From Spiroplasma endosymbiont of Panorpa germanica (GTDB taxonomy: Bacteria; Bacillota_I; Bacilli_A; Mycoplasmatales; Mycoplasmataceae), in assembly GCF_964019765.1 (NCBI RefSeq), contig NZ_OZ026461.1:806001-870000 (forward strand): a stretch of DNA of 64,000 nucleotides, in the 5' to 3' direction. Under the pieces are notes generated by a model. That model had not been told where the DNA came from. It saw only the letters and a program-made list of their open reading frames with translations, and ran no database searches. Each line of letters opens with the position of its first letter. Within the stretch, counting starts at the first letter, position 1. The position numbers and the translations under genes were made by a program. Below are positions 11,656-23,000 of this stretch, one piece after another.

Positions 11656-13317
11656 TTACATTTCGTTTACAACATTAATACCAATTAATTTAAAGGCGTT
11701 TGATAAAACTTGATAAACTGATTTAACCAATGCTGTGCGTTGACTCGATAATGGCTTATTTTCAGTATCAACTATTTTTGATTCTGAGTAGTATGAATGA
11801 AATTGTCTTACTAAAGTTTGAACATAGTCACAAATAATGTGAGGCGCTCTTTCTTTGGCGGCATACTCAACAGTTTTGGTAAATTTGTCTAATGTTAACA
11901 TAATTTGTATTTCTTTCTCACTTGTTAGTAAGCCGAAATCATCTTTAGCTTGTGGAATTTTATTTTCCTCTGCCTGCTTAAGAACTTTAAAACTTCTAGC
12001 TGTTGCATATTTAGCATAGTAAACAGGGTTAGAACTATTTTTCTTAGCAACAATATCTAAGTCAAAATCCATATGACTTGAAGCAGTTTTTGATGAAAGC
12101 ATATATCTTAAAGAATCTTTACCAACTAATTCTAATAAATCAATTAGTCAAACCGCGGTACCGCGACGTTTAGACATTTTGTATTCTTTTCCATCTTTAA
12201 CAAGACGAACCATTTGAATCATATCAATATCAAGGCAATCACTTGGTGCTCCCAATAATGAAAGTCCCGCTTGCATTCTCACAATATAACCGTGGTGGTC
12301 TCCACCTCAGAAGTTAACCAATTTATCCGCTTTACTTCTTAACAAACGTTCTTGGTGAGTTGCTAGATCTGGGGTTATGTAGGTGTAGTCTCCTGAAGAT
12401 TTAGTTAGTACTCGATCCTTGTCATCATTAAACTGAGTTGTTTTTAATCATAGGGCCCCATCTTTTTCATAGGTTGCTCCCATTTTTTTGTAACTTTCCA
12501 ACATTTTTTCAATTTGTTTTTCATCATACATTGCTTTTTCAGAAGTATAATGTTCAATTTCTACTCCAAAATCATTTAATTGCTTTTTAATTATGTCCAA
12601 GAAGAATTTAGTTGACTTAGTTTTAAATAGTTCCATAACTTCATCATCATTAATTTTTTTATCCTCATAGCTAATGTTTTTAAACTTATCTCCATATTCA
12701 GCCACAAACTGCTTTGCAACAAATTCGTACGCCTCTCCTGAATATGAATCTTCGGGTAATTGAGCATTAACTCCAAGTTCTTTTAAATAGTGAACAAAGA
12801 CAGTAATCGCTAAAATATTAATTTGATTTCCTGCATCATTTGTATAATATTCAGTTTGTACATTAAATCCTGCAAAACTCAAAATTTTGGCCACCGAATC
12901 ACCGATAGCACCATTTCTAGCATGACCCACATGTAAATATCCAGTTGGATTTGCTGATACTAATTCTAAATTATATGTAAAGTTCTTTTTAGGACCTGAC
13001 CCAAATTTTTCCTTTGATTTTAAAACCTCTTCAACAACTTTGGCAATTTGTTCTTGCTTTAGATTGATATTAATAAAACCAGGACCAGCCACACTAACTG
13101 ATTCAAATTTTTTAGAGGCCAATAACTTGTCAGCTACTTGGGCTGCAATATCTTGGGGCTTCTTTCTTAATTGCTTAGCTGCTGCTAAGGCTACGTTAGT
13201 TGAAAAATGTCCGTTTGTTTCATTTCTGGGGTTTTCAATTACTGGACTGACATCCAATTTTAACTCTTTTAACACTTTTTTTAACTCGTCTTGAACGATT
13301 AACATATTTTTACTCAT
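11656..13317 (-). CDS. argS: Arginyl-tRNA synthetase
   Basis: Class I synthetase charging tRNA-Arg. The 553-residue protein has the N-terminal Add1 domain, the HIGH-like motif HVGHARNG following SANPTGYL (residues about 118-133), the KMSK-like KMSKRRG near 12160-12180 and the C-terminal anticodon-binding DALR domain ending GINVVNEM. Length is typical. Two regions are broken only by TGA Trp codons. It lies 22 bases upstream of the permease gene on the same strand. Confidence 0.96.
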
Positions 13318-13343
13318 TTTATATTACCTCTTCTCTTTTTCTA

Positions 13344-14525
13344 TTAATTAATGACTTGCTTCTTTTCAGAAGTTGCTTTTATTGGTTTTGAATTAACATC
13401 TAAATTATAAAATCTGGTTTCAAAGTCTTGAAACTTTTTATATAACTTAGCGAATTTAATTTTATCGTCCTCGATTTGCTTTTTAAGTTCTTTAATCGAC
13501 CTATTACTTTTTGTTAACTGATAATGGTAGTGGGCAATTTTCTTGTATTGTCTAACTAAATTATAAACGATATATGTAAAGAAGTAAAACAAAAATAGAC
13601 CTCAAACTATCGGTAGGCCGAACAAGATAACTTTTTTGGTAACTTCTGATTTGGCAAACAATTCTAAAAATAATAATATAGCACTAAATGAAATCGCTAA
13701 TGAAAATAATACCAAAAGTCATATTGTCATTATTTTAAACGAACGAAAAACCTTAGATTTTTTTAATATATCACTCCCCGATTCAGAAGGTTGATTAAAT
13801 AACGATTTAGTCTCTTGTGAAAAATTGATGCGATATTTTTTAGGATTTTTAGAGCTGCTTGACCCATTTAAACCATCGGTGTTGTGATCAAAGTTATCAA
13901 AACTATTAATAAATACTTCAGTTTCTGCTGTTTTACTTTGTAAATCCAAGGCAAGCCGATTTTTGTCCTCCATAATTGTTGGTTTTTCATTTTTAGCTAA
14001 GATATCAATATTGCGAATCCTCATAGTTGTTGGTGCAAAATCATCTTCTTCTTCAACTGGATTCAATTCCGCATCATTGGTAATTGAAATCGGCTCCACA
14101 AAAGTTGTTTTAAAAGCTGTGTGGTTATTTGTCACTCCAGTATAAGTAGTTTTAGAATTTCCATTGCGTAGAGTATTTTCTTGTAATCGCTTTGGGATAA
14201 ACTCGGATGTGGTGGTATCTAAAGCTGATTTTAGTTCTGCTATACTATCGTTAACCGATGTTGGGGTTTGATCTAAATTGGAATTAACTGAATTTTGGGA
14301 AATATTGTTAATTGTGAGAGATTTTGAACTGCGAGATTTGTCAATGTTTATATGAGATAACTGGTTTTTATTGATTAAAAGTGTTTTTTGATTAATCAAA
14401 TTCTTGATTTCAAAAAAAGTATCACTGTTTTGTTGGTCTAACAAAATCTCTTTTTTATTTAGTATGACATAATTTTCATTGTGATAAGACACAACCATTC
14501 CGATTTTAAAGTCCATAATTTCCAT
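13344..14525 (-). CDS. Hypothetical membrane protein, 393 aa
   Basis: Two adjacent open segments are one gene: the apparent stop at 13719-13721 is TGA (Trp) in MTIWLLVLF. Residues 1-65 form a compact, beta-rich module (FKIGMVVSYHNENYVIL), then about 200 residues of low-complexity polar sequence rich in Asn, Ser and Thr, then two membrane segments at about 268-290 and 298-322 and a C-terminal coiled coil (residues 330-370). This predicts a long cytoplasmic N-terminal part anchored by a hairpin. An alternative start is the second ATG three codons in. Function unknown. Confidence 0.72.
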
Positions 14526-14597
14526 CCCTTTAACTTTAAGTATATATTAAGTATTGACATTTTTTCAAGTTTATTAATCAAAAAAACGGAAAATTAA

Positions 14598-14624
14598 AAA
14601 AACCAAATTAAATTTGGTTTTTTT
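14598..14624 (-). terminator. Intrinsic terminator of pyrH-frr
   Basis: Stem ccaaa/tttgg extended by A/T pairs, with loop at 14608-14612 and a T run on the minus strand, immediately after the frr stop at 14623. Confidence 0.75.
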
Positions 14625-15171
14625 AAATAGTCATTATGTCTTTTTCTTTATCTTTGGTAACAGTTTCTAATTTAGCAATAGTTTCATCTGTTAGTTTTTG
14701 AATCTTGGTTTCTAAATCTTTAACTAAATCTTCTGGAATTTCCTTAGATTTTTTGGCTTTATCCATTGAGTCACGACGTTCGTTTCTAACTCTAATTTTG
14801 AAAGTTTCTAGCTCTGCTTTAAGTTTTTTTACCAAGTCTTTTCTAATTTCCTCAGTTAAAGCTGGAATATTAATTCTAATCAAATCAGCTTCTGAAATTG
14901 GGTTTAAACCTAAATTAGCCTTATTGATTCCTGCCACAATCGCAGCTATTTGAGAACGATCATATGGTTTAATAACCAATTGTTGAGGTTCGGGTGCTGA
15001 AATTTGTGCTGTTTGAGCAATTGGAGTCATTGATCCATAAGCATCAACCATAACTGAGTTTAACATTGACGAGTTAGCTCTTCCAGTACGTATTTTTTTT
15101 ATATATTCGTTATAAGCCTCTACTGTCTTATTCATATTGTTTTTTGTATTTTCTAAAATTGTGTTGTGCAT
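14623..15171 (-). CDS. frr: Ribosome recycling factor
   Basis: Splits post-termination ribosomes together with EF-G. The 182-residue protein shows the RRF signature: residues [20 protein letters not shown] near 28-47, and [18 protein letters not shown] further on. Length is typical. It follows pyrH by 10 bases in the conserved pyrH-frr order and its stop sits inside the terminator stem. Confidence 0.96.
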   Translation of the reverse strand: MHNTILENTKNNMNKTVEAYNEYIKKIRTGRANSSMLNSVMVDAYGSMTPIAQTAQISAPEPQQLVIKPYDRSQIAAIVAGINKANLGLNPISEADLIRINIPALTEEIRKDLVKKLKAELETFKIRVRNERRDSMDKAKKSKEIPEDLVKDLETKIQKLTDETIAKLETVTKDKEKDIMTI

Positions 15172-15181
15172 TTTTTTCTCC

Positions 15182-15892
15182 TTATTCGATGATTGTTGAT
15201 TCTATCTCACCATGAGCAACTTTTATAATATTATCTTTACCATTCATATCGAAAACCTCGATTTTTAATTTGGCATCTGCTGAAAGTGTCGCTGATGTTA
15301 AATCCATTACTCGAAGTTTTTTATCAGCAACTTCTTGATGAGTTAATTTGTTCAAGAAAACAGCTTTTGGGTTAGTTTTTGGATCCGAATCATAAACTCC
15401 TTTAACTCCATTTTTAGCCATTAATAGCGCATCTGCTTTAACTTCGATTGCTCGAATGCTTGCTCCTGTATCTGTTGTGAAATAACTAAATCCAGTTCCC
15501 CCGGTAAAGATTAAAATATAACCTTCGCTTAGTTTATCACGAGCTTCGCGATAATTGTATGGTGTGGTAACTGTTTTAATTTCTAATGAAGAATAGACTC
15601 TAACTTTTTCGTATCCAAGACTTTTTATAGTTGCCTCTAAAGCCAGTCCGTTCATAATAGTTGCCATCATTCCCATGTAGTCACCATTGATTCTATCCAT
15701 ACCTAAATTGCTAGATAAATTACCTCTTCAAATATTTCCCCCACCAACAACAACAGCTATTTGTAGCCCTTCTTTTACCAAAGAAATTATTTGTTTAGCG
15801 ACATCTTGTACTTTTTCTTGATCATAGATATCCTTACCCTTTAAGGCCTCGCCGCTAATTTTTAATAAAATTCTCTTATACTTTAAACTCAT
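15182..15892 (-). CDS. pyrH: UMP kinase
   Basis: Phosphorylates UMP to UDP; amino-acid-kinase fold. The 236-residue protein begins [19 protein letters not shown], with the nucleotide loop [11 protein letters not shown] near residues 47-57, [16 protein letters not shown] near 135-150 and the [10 protein letters not shown] segment near 170. The start ATG complements 15890-15892 and the frame is joined through one TGA Trp in NIWRGN. It is followed closely by frr. Confidence 0.96.
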
Positions 15893-15931
15893 TATTCTAC
15901 CTCTTTTTATTATTATATCAAAAAGAATTTA

Positions 15932-16909
15932 CTATTTGTATGTAATACTTTTATATTTGTCCTTAAATAAGCTTAAATTTGAACAAATTAAAGGAACCAC
16001 TATCAAGAATACAACATAATCAACTATGGTATTTATTGAATTAAAAACTAAAGAATAAGTTCATGCATTGAAACCAGGTCATGGAAATGTTGACCAAAAC
16101 ATTACCCCAGCAATTACTCTTGAGAAGTAAATTCACAAGATTGGGGCACTAATGAATAATATGAAGTCAAGTTTTCGAAATGAGTTAGAATCATTTCTGC
16201 TTGGCTTTATTAGTGCTGCAAATGTGATTCCAATTGGAGGCACTCAATAATCAAAGATGAACTGAGGAACGTTTATAATGAAAGTTCCTGGGAAAAACCA
16301 TTCAAAGCCACCACAAATGACTGAGCAGACTAAAACCTTTGTCCAATCACATATAAAAGCTAGAAAAAACAGCGGGATGAACTTAATTGTAATGGTGATA
16401 AAAAATGGCAATTGGGGAACTAATGAAGAGACAAAGCCTAAGGCAAAATAAAGAGCAAAACACAAAGCAATAAAAACATAGTCAAAAATAATTCACTTTT
16501 CTGGCTTAAAACTGAAAAACGGTATTGTTTTTTTATCCTTCATTAAAACCATTGTGAATGTATAGAAATCGATGGTAAAGATACCAAAGAAAAGGAGTTG
16601 ACCCTTAAATGAGTGTTGGTAGGTAAATAATAAAAGCAACTTCAAACTCTGGTTAAGTAAAACAAAAACATTTATTAAAAAAGCTGTAATAATAATCAGA
16701 CTAATTCTTCCCGAAAAATTATTATTTTCAATTTTTAAAGATTCTTGAATTTTGAGAACTAAAAAAACTGTGGCAACGATTGCTAATACTTCCACAATCA
16801 AACTAATAATAGCACTAATTACAAAATTGGTTAATGAAAAATACTTTATTTTATAAAAAGCGTCAAAGTTCTTTTTTATCGGTAATTTTTTATTTCCTAG
16901 CACACTCAT
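15932..16909 (-). CDS. thiT: ThiT-like thiamine transporter (ECF S component) with N-terminal extension
   Basis: Membrane S component for thiamine uptake by an energy-coupling-factor transporter. The C-terminal 185 residues look like ThiT: SLVPQLPFFITITIKFIPLF, and the characteristic RVIAGVMFWSTFPWPGFNAW followed by TYSLVFNS, which matches the known thiamine-binding aromatic region. The 325 residues exceed the usual 180-190 because of about 138 extra N-terminal residues with three membrane segments; the extension is not recognised. No T component or ATPase is in the window, so those must be elsewhere (inference). Many TGA Trp codons are needed. Confidence 0.75.
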
Positions 16910-16950
16910 AATTCAACCTCAAGACAATAATATTTTACCAAAGAAAAATA

Positions 16951-16975
16951 AAAAAACCTTTTAAAGGGTTTTTTT
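16951..16975 (-). terminator. Terminator after the tsf-linked membrane gene
   Basis: Stem aaaaaacctt/aagggttttt with a short loop and T run on the minus strand; it lies between the 260-aa membrane gene (stop 16981) and the ThiT-like gene. Confidence 0.75.
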
Positions 16976-16980
16976 AAATA

Positions 16981-17763
16981 TTAATTAGAATCTTTTTCAT
17001 CTTCTGGTTTAGTTGTTTTTGGTTTGGTTGTTTTTGGTTTAGTTGTTTTTGGTTTAGTTGTTTTTGCCTCTGCTTGAGGTTCAACTTCATCTGAACTTTT
17101 AAAATTATTCAACTTGTTTTCGGTTGCCAACATCGCAGTATTTGCTGCATCTAGTTCTGATAAAACAATTGAAAGACTTTCTACTCTAATTTTTTGACCT
17201 GTCATTTCTGCGTTTTCTAAAACAAATTGTCCAATAACTGTTGATTTTCTAAATTTATAAGTTTTAAAGTTTGATCTTCCTTGACGGTAAACAATTGAAA
17301 CAATTCCCAATTTGCTATCATCAACTACAGTTACAACTTTTGCATATGGTAAATTTTCACCAACAAGTTCAAAAGTGTTTTCTGAGAATCCAGCTCCAAA
17401 TAAATGAGCACAAATTATTAATAATGCAAACATTACAATAATCATACCCAATGCTGGGAAAATGATACCAAATAAGATAGTGTTATTTGCTAAATCTGGT
17501 TTATCAACAAAAACTGTTGAAGCGTTGAAAAATAATATCATCGCTGTTAAACCTAGAGCTATGGCAATCACACCAACTATTCCAACAGTAATAATTAATG
17601 TTTTGTTAAGATAATTTTTACTTGCTTTTTTATTTTTGAACTTCAATAAGTATGTTCCAAAAATTGAAAACAATATAACCGTAATTATTACGACAATAAA
17701 CGACATAATTAATGGTGAATTATTATCTAACCTACCATCTACAAAACTAGCCAATAAATTCAT
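16981..17763 (-). CDS. Hypothetical membrane protein with Lys-Thr-Pro repeat tail
   Basis: A 260-residue protein with membrane segments at about residues 18-42, 54-78 and 95-124, then a soluble C-terminal domain (residues 130-215) and a tail of four tandem PKTTK-type repeats (about 232-252) ending acidic. The tail repeats are also visible in DNA as near-identical 15-base units at 17010-17070. It starts 4 bases after the tsf stop, so it is co-transcribed with rpsB-tsf. Family unknown; the repeat number may vary between strains (inference). Confidence 0.7.
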   Translation of the reverse strand: MNLLASFVDGRLDNNSPLIMSFIVVIITVILFSIFGTYLLKFKNKKASKNYLNKTLIITVGIVGVIAIALGLTAMILFFNASTVFVDKPDLANNTILFGIIFPALGMIIVMFALLIICAHLFGAGFSENTFELVGENLPYAKVVTVVDDSKLGIVSIVYRQGRSNFKTYKFRKSTVIGQFVLENAEMTGQKIRVESLSIVLSELDAANTAMLATENKLNNFKSSDEVEPQAEAKTTKPKTTKPKTTKPKTTKPEDEKDSN

Positions 17764-17767
17764 ATAA

Positions 17768-18646
17768 CTAACCTTTTAATTGAGCCGCAACTTCTGCTGC
17801 AAAGTCTGTTACAACTTTCTCAATTCCCTCTCCAACTTCGAAACGAATCATTTTTACTAATTTTGATTTTTTAGATTCAATAAATTTACCAACTTTGAAT
17901 TTATCATCAACAACATAATCTTGTTCTAATAAACTAACTTCAGCTAAACGTTTGTTCAATTTTCCTTGAATCATTTTTTCTTTAACTTCAGCAGGTTTAT
18001 TTCCAAAATCACTTGTCTCCTCAATTACTTTTAATTCTTGTTTTTTAAAGTCTTCAGGAACTTCGTTTGAAGACATATATTTTGGCGACATTGCAGCTAC
18101 GTGCATACAAACATTATATGCATCTTCTTTTGCAATAGTTCCTTCAAAACTTAATAAAACTGAGATTCTTTTATTTGCATGGTTGTAAATTGAAACTACA
18201 TTTTTAGATTTGCTAATTGCTTCAAAACGACGGAATTCGATTTTTTCACCGATTGTTGATGTTAATTCAATCATTTCCTCTTTTACTGTACGATTATTAA
18301 CTTTAACAGATAAAGCTTCTTCAGTATTTTTAGCATTAGAAGCTAAAAGAACTTCTCCCACCGCATTAATAGCATTTAAAAATTTTTCATTTTGAGCAAC
18401 GAAGTCTGTCTCTGAATTAACTTCAAAGATGATTGCTTGCTTGTCATTTTCTTTAGCAACTGTAATTCCTTCAGCAGCAACACGATCAGATTTTTTAGCA
18501 GCTTTGGCTAATCCATTTTCACGTAATCACATAATAGCATCATCTATTACTCCGTTAGTTGCTTCTAAAGCTTTTTTACAATCCATCATTCCTGCGCTTG
18601 TAATTTCGCGTAATTCTTTAATTAGTTGTGGTGTTACTTTACTCAT
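17768..18646 (-). CDS. tsf: Elongation factor Ts
   Basis: Guanine-nucleotide exchange factor for EF-Tu. The 292-residue protein begins with the UBA-like domain ([22 protein letters not shown], residues 5-26, the [12 protein letters not shown] signature) followed by the core domains. The start ATG complements 18644-18646; the upstream part is hidden by a TGA Trp (IMWLRENGL). It follows rpsB by 14 bases, the universal rpsB-tsf order. Confidence 0.96.
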
Positions 18647-18660
18647 TTTAACTTCCCTCT

Positions 18661-19551
18661 CTATTCTTCTGTTTTTTCAGGTTTTGATTCCACTGATTTT
18701 TCTTCGCTTTTTGGCGCTTCTGAGTTTTCAGGTTTTCTGTCAAATTTAGGTCTTGGTTTGAATTCACCATTATTTTGGTTACGGTCGTTACCAAAACGTC
18801 CGCGACGTTCTCCTTCAACAAATTCTTTTTTAGGTGCTACAAATTTCAAAGTAGTTGGTTGCATTTTTACTTTAGCAGCATCAGCCCATACTTCAACAAT
18901 GTGGTTTACAATTACGTTAATTGCTTCAGGTAAATCATCATTACCTGGGATAATGTAATCAACCATATCTGGATCCACATTTGTGTCACAAATTGCTATA
19001 ACTGGAATTCTTAGTTTTCTAGCTTCTTTAACTGCGATTTCATCAGTTTTAGGGTCAACCACAAACATTGCGGCTGGCAATTTATGCATTTGTTTAATCC
19101 CTCCAAGAGTTTTTTCAAGTTTTTCTTTTTCTTTTTTAATTAAAACTTGCTCTTTTTTCGGTCTTAATGCTAATCTACCTGTTTTTTCTTCATTTTCAAT
19201 ATCTCATAGAGCTTTAATTCTAAGTGAGATAGTTTTCATGTTTGTTAGAGTTCCCCCTAATCATCTTTGGTTAACAAAGAAGTTTCCACTTCTAACAGCA
19301 GCATCCTTAACTGCAGCTTTACCAGAACGTTTAGTTCCTACGAAAATAATTTTTTCACCTTTGGCTCCGATGTTTGTAACCAATTTTCTAACATCCTCTA
19401 ATCTTCATAGAGTTTGTTGTAAATCGATAATATGGTTTTTATTTTTGGCTCCATAAATGAATGGTTTCATTTTAGGATTTCATCTTTTTGTTTGATGACC
19501 GTATTGAGCTCCAGCTTCTCAAAGCTGTTCTCTTGTAATTTCTTTTGACAT
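18661..19551 (-). CDS. rpsB: 30S ribosomal protein S2
   Basis: Small-subunit ribosomal protein. The 296-residue product has the S2 start [21 protein letters not shown], the FVNQRWLGGTLTN motif and the C-terminal [21 protein letters not shown]. It carries about 60 extra C-terminal residues rich in Lys, Glu, Pro and Arg, probably disordered. Several TGA Trp codons. A clear promoter lies at 19672-19701, leaving a 5' leader of about 110 bases that could carry S2-type autoregulation (known in other bacteria; not shown here). Confidence 0.97.
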
Positions 19552-19671
19552 TTTAAAATGTTCCTTTCGTTAAACTTCCATTTGGTTCGAAATCTGACCA
19601 CTAATATTATTTAGCACTCGACCAGAAAATTCCCAGATGTGATTAAATACCCTTAGATACAAATCCTTTTA

Positions 19672-19701
19672 ATTATAGCCGATTTTACACATATAAATCA
19701 A
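19672..19701 (-). promoter_or_regulatory. Promoter of rpsB-tsf
   Basis: Minus-strand -35 TTGATT (19696-19701), 18-base spacer, -10 TATAAT (19672-19677). It is placed about 120 bases before the rpsB start. Confidence 0.7.
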
Positions 19702-19714
19702 CAAAATATTAAAA

Positions 19715-19735
19715 AACACCTCAAAATGAGATGTT
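19715..19735 (-). terminator. Intrinsic terminator of pepV
   Basis: Minus-strand stem AACATCTC/GAGGTGTT with one G-U pair and an ATTTT loop, followed by a T run, 6 bases after the pepV stop. It separates pepV from the rpsB promoter. Confidence 0.75.
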
Positions 19736-19741
19736 CGATTT

Positions 19742-21094
19742 TTATATTTTTGCCAGTTTAACAAGAGATTTTGTGTAAATCTCTAGCATTTTTTCTAATT
19801 CTTGAATTTTTATCGATTCATTGTAAGCGTGCATTGATGAATTTTCTAAATCAAATTCAGCTCCAAAAGCAACTACATTTGGCATCGATTTGGCAAAAGT
19901 TCCCCCACCAATGGCAGCGGGCGGAGTTTTCAAATCTCCTGTAACTTCTTGATAAACACTCATGATTTTTTTAACTAAGTCGGATTCTTTACTCATATAA
20001 ACCCTAGGTTCAATCGCCACTGTTTTGTAATCCAGACCGTTAGTTTTTAAGTAGGTTTTTAAAACTTGAACTATGTCCTTTTCAACTTCCTTATGAACAG
20101 GAATTCTAAAATTAATAGTCATTCTTTGGGAATCCTTTTTAAAATCAAAAATTCCCAAATTAGCAGTTAATTTTCCTGACTCATCGCTTAGATCGCCAAA
20201 TATTTGCTTTAATTCAAAATTTTGATGAAATTGAAGAGCTATAAGTTTAGTTCAATTATCTTTAATCCCTGCTTCAAACATGGCCTTAAACAATCAAGTA
20301 CCGGCATTTATCCCTCTTTCAGGGAGACTTCCGTGAGCTGAAATTCCCTCAACTATTAAAAGTTCATTACTTATTTTATTGTTTATTTTATTTTCTTTTA
20401 AGTACTTGCTAATGATTTCTTTTTTAGGGCCTTGATAAGTGACAACGTCGTTGACAACATTGTAAGCATCTCCACCCTTAATTTCATAATCCAATTGTTC
20501 GCTACCTAAAACATCACAATCTAAAATTCATTTTTCTGCATAAACAAGTGGGAATTGACCATCTGGGGTATAACCGATGTCAGCCAACTGTTCGTGTTTT
20601 ACATAGCTTTGCATGCACTCCCAAGTTGTTTCTTCTGCCAAACCAAACACCAAACGGATTTTGTAGTCTGGAATAAATTTGTTATCCATTAAATACTTAA
20701 CTGCAAAGATATTCATTATTGTTGGACCTTTATCATCAAGGGCTCCACGACCAAATAAAACTCCATTTTCAACTTTAGGGTCAAAAGGGTCAAATTTTCA
20801 TTGCTCTAAGTTGCCTGGTGGAACAACATCTAAGTGACAAAGAATTGCTAAAAGTTTTTCTCCATCACCATAATCTGCATAGCCATATTTATAGTCTTCG
20901 CCAACTTTGGTTTTAAATCCTAACTGGTTACAAGAACTTATGATGAAATCTAAAACCTTACTTACTCCAATACCAAATGGTTTTTTTGGTTGAGAATCTT
21001 GCAAGTATGACGGGATTTTAATACATTCTTTTAGCATTTCTAAAGCTTTTGGGAAATAGTTATCTTTTAAATTTTTATTATCAACTTTAAGCAT
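19742..21094 (-). CDS. pepV: Dipeptidase PepV (M20 family)
   Basis: Zinc dipeptidase that finishes hydrolysis of imported peptides. The 450-residue protein has the M20 metal site: His and Asp of LCHLDVVPPG, Asp of GALDDKGP, the Glu pair of LAEETTWE, and a downstream His/Glu in HGSLPERG and FGAEFD. Length matches PepV (about 450-470). Several TGA Trp codons break it. The function complements the Opp peptide importer at 45852-54157. An aldo/keto reductase lies 14 bases upstream on the same strand. Confidence 0.9.
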
Positions 21095-21108
21095 TTTTTA
21101 CCTCTTTT

Positions 21109-21933
21109 TTATAATTCATCTGTTTTTTCTGGATCTGGACCTAAACGACGTTCAGGTTGAAGATTATTAATAACTTTAATTTCCTCTTCTGTTAGAGCAA
21201 AACCTTCGATGTCAAAGTTTTGTTCAATTCTTGAATTGTTTGATGACTTTGGAATAACAATAATTCCACGGTCTCAAGCTCAACGTAAGGCAATTTGGGC
21301 AGGTGTAGCATTGTATTTCTTACTTAGGTCCACAATAACATCTATTTTAGAAACCTCTCCACGCATTATTGTTTGTCATGATGTTACTGCAATATTGTTG
21401 TCATGGCAAAAATTAACCAAATCAATACAAGGCAATTGGGGGTGTAATTCTATTTGATTAACCATCGGGGTGATTTTTGAAATTTCAAAAAGTTTTTTCA
21501 ATTGGTTTATTGTAAAATTTGAAACCCCAATTGCTCTAGCTTTCTTGTCTGCGTATTTTTGTTCTAAAACTTTGTAAGTTTGCTCCCATCCTGGGGAAAA
21601 TCAATGAATTAAACATAAGTCAATATAATCAGTTTCCAATTCGCTCAAAATTCTGTCAAAGGCAGCTTCGGGGTTATTGAAATCTGTGATTCAAATTTTA
21701 GAAGTTATAAAAATTTCGCTTCTTGGTATTCCTGAATCCTTAATAGCCTTAGCTATTATTTTATGGTTATTATAGAATTGAGCTGTGTCAATATGGCGGT
21801 AACCAACTTTTAAGGCGTGTTTAATAGCTTCTAAAGTTTCCTTCTCATCTGTCATTTTGTAGGTTCCCAAACCAAATTGCGGCATAAGCACTTGATTGTT
21901 TAATACTTTTTTGTTTTCCAAAATTTTACTCAT
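21109..21933 (-). CDS. Aldo/keto reductase
   Basis: NADPH-dependent oxidoreductase of the AKR superfamily, 274 residues, with the TIM-barrel signature GYRHIDTAQFYNN (catalytic Asp and Tyr), the Lys of FITSKIW and the His of LIHW: the complete D-Y-K-H tetrad. The C-terminal cofactor segment VIPKSSNNSRIEQN has the Lys/Ser/Arg that bind NADPH phosphate. The substrate is unknown; it resembles the 2,5-diketo-gluconate reductase-type AKRs of Firmicutes. The gene is just upstream of pepV. Confidence 0.88.
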
Positions 21934-21962
21934 AATAATACCTCTTTTCTGTAAATAAAAAA

Positions 21963-22931
21963 TTATATTCCGCGTGCTTTTCGAATAGTATCGTATGCGG
22001 CATTTATTTTAGCCATCTTTTCTTTTGCATAGACTGAATCGTTCACATCGGGGTGATATTCTTTTGCTAGTTTTAGATAAGTCCTCTTTAAATCCTTATC
22101 CCCAATTTTTTCACTAACTCCCATCATTTTATATGCTTGGGCTAACTCGTTTGTTTGATTATTTGCGAAGCCTTGATTATAGCCTTGCCTTTGATTATTT
22201 TGGTTTGTACGTTGTCCTTGATTAAAACCTTGATTATGAGCTCCAGAGAAAAACGAATTAATATTTTGAAATAGATTTTCAATCATCTTATTGATGTCAT
22301 TTGTAGCGTTATTAATAACTTCATCACATCGACGTTTGTTATAGTCCATAATTATTTTTGAAGAGTCCGCGATTATCTGTTCAAAGTTTCCTGCAGGAAA
22401 AATGTCACTAGCGTTTAATCCCAAACCTTTACCAATGAAGGAAGGCATTATTTTGTTACAAAATTGTTCCAAAAAAACTTCCCTAGTTCTGTCTAAATAG
22501 TTATTATAATACTTTATATATGTAATATACTTGATTTTAATTGGACTGTTCATTTGAATTTCATCAAATTTTGAAAGCAATCGACTTTCTTGAGTTGATC
22601 AGTCCAAAAAAAGTTTCTCAAATGAATCATAAATTTGTTCAAGTATTTCAGCACCCTTGGCACGATCACCTGTTTTTTCAAATAAAAATTTCTCAGTTAG
22701 ATATAATTTGGTTTGAAAAGGATATTTATCAAACTTCTCTTGGGAATTAAAATAGAAGATATCTACTGGTTCTGCTACTTTTTTTGACTTCATGTTTTTG
22801 CGAAAAAGTCTTGCAAACGAAGTATTTCGATTGTGTCAGGAAGACTTAAGAAAAGCAAATAAAAAAAGCAAAATTGACATTACAAATATTGCCAAAAGTA
22901 AGCTACCCAAAATCGAAAATAGTCAAGCCAT
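21963..22931 (-). CDS. Membrane-anchored protein with C-terminal J domain
   Basis: A 322-residue protein joined across TGA Trp codons. Residues about 3-30 form a single N-terminal membrane anchor (WLFSILGSLLLAIFVMSILL), residues 50-200 are an unrecognised helical region, 200-245 are a Gln/Asn/Gly-rich linker, and 250-322 form a J domain with the HPD motif at 293-295 (YHPDVND). It lacks the Gly/Phe and zinc regions of DnaJ, so it is a specialised DnaK recruiter at the membrane (DjlA-like layout, inference). The start ATG complements 22929-22931. Confidence 0.8.
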
Positions 22932-22974
22932 AAATAAAATCACCTTTCATATATTATAGCCTATTTGAAAATAA

Positions 22975-23000
22975 AAATAAGCACTCAAGAGTGCTTATTT
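22975..23000 (-). terminator. Intrinsic terminator of rplU-prp-rpmA
   Basis: Perfect 12-bp stem aaataagcactc/gagtgcttattt with a two-base centre (22987-22988), followed by a T-rich stretch on the minus strand; it begins at the rpmA stop. Confidence 0.85.

Noticed and set aside
13344-14525. Two separate genes in the 393-aa region
   Set aside because: The apparent stop between them is TGA in a hydrophobic, continuous frame, so it is one gene.
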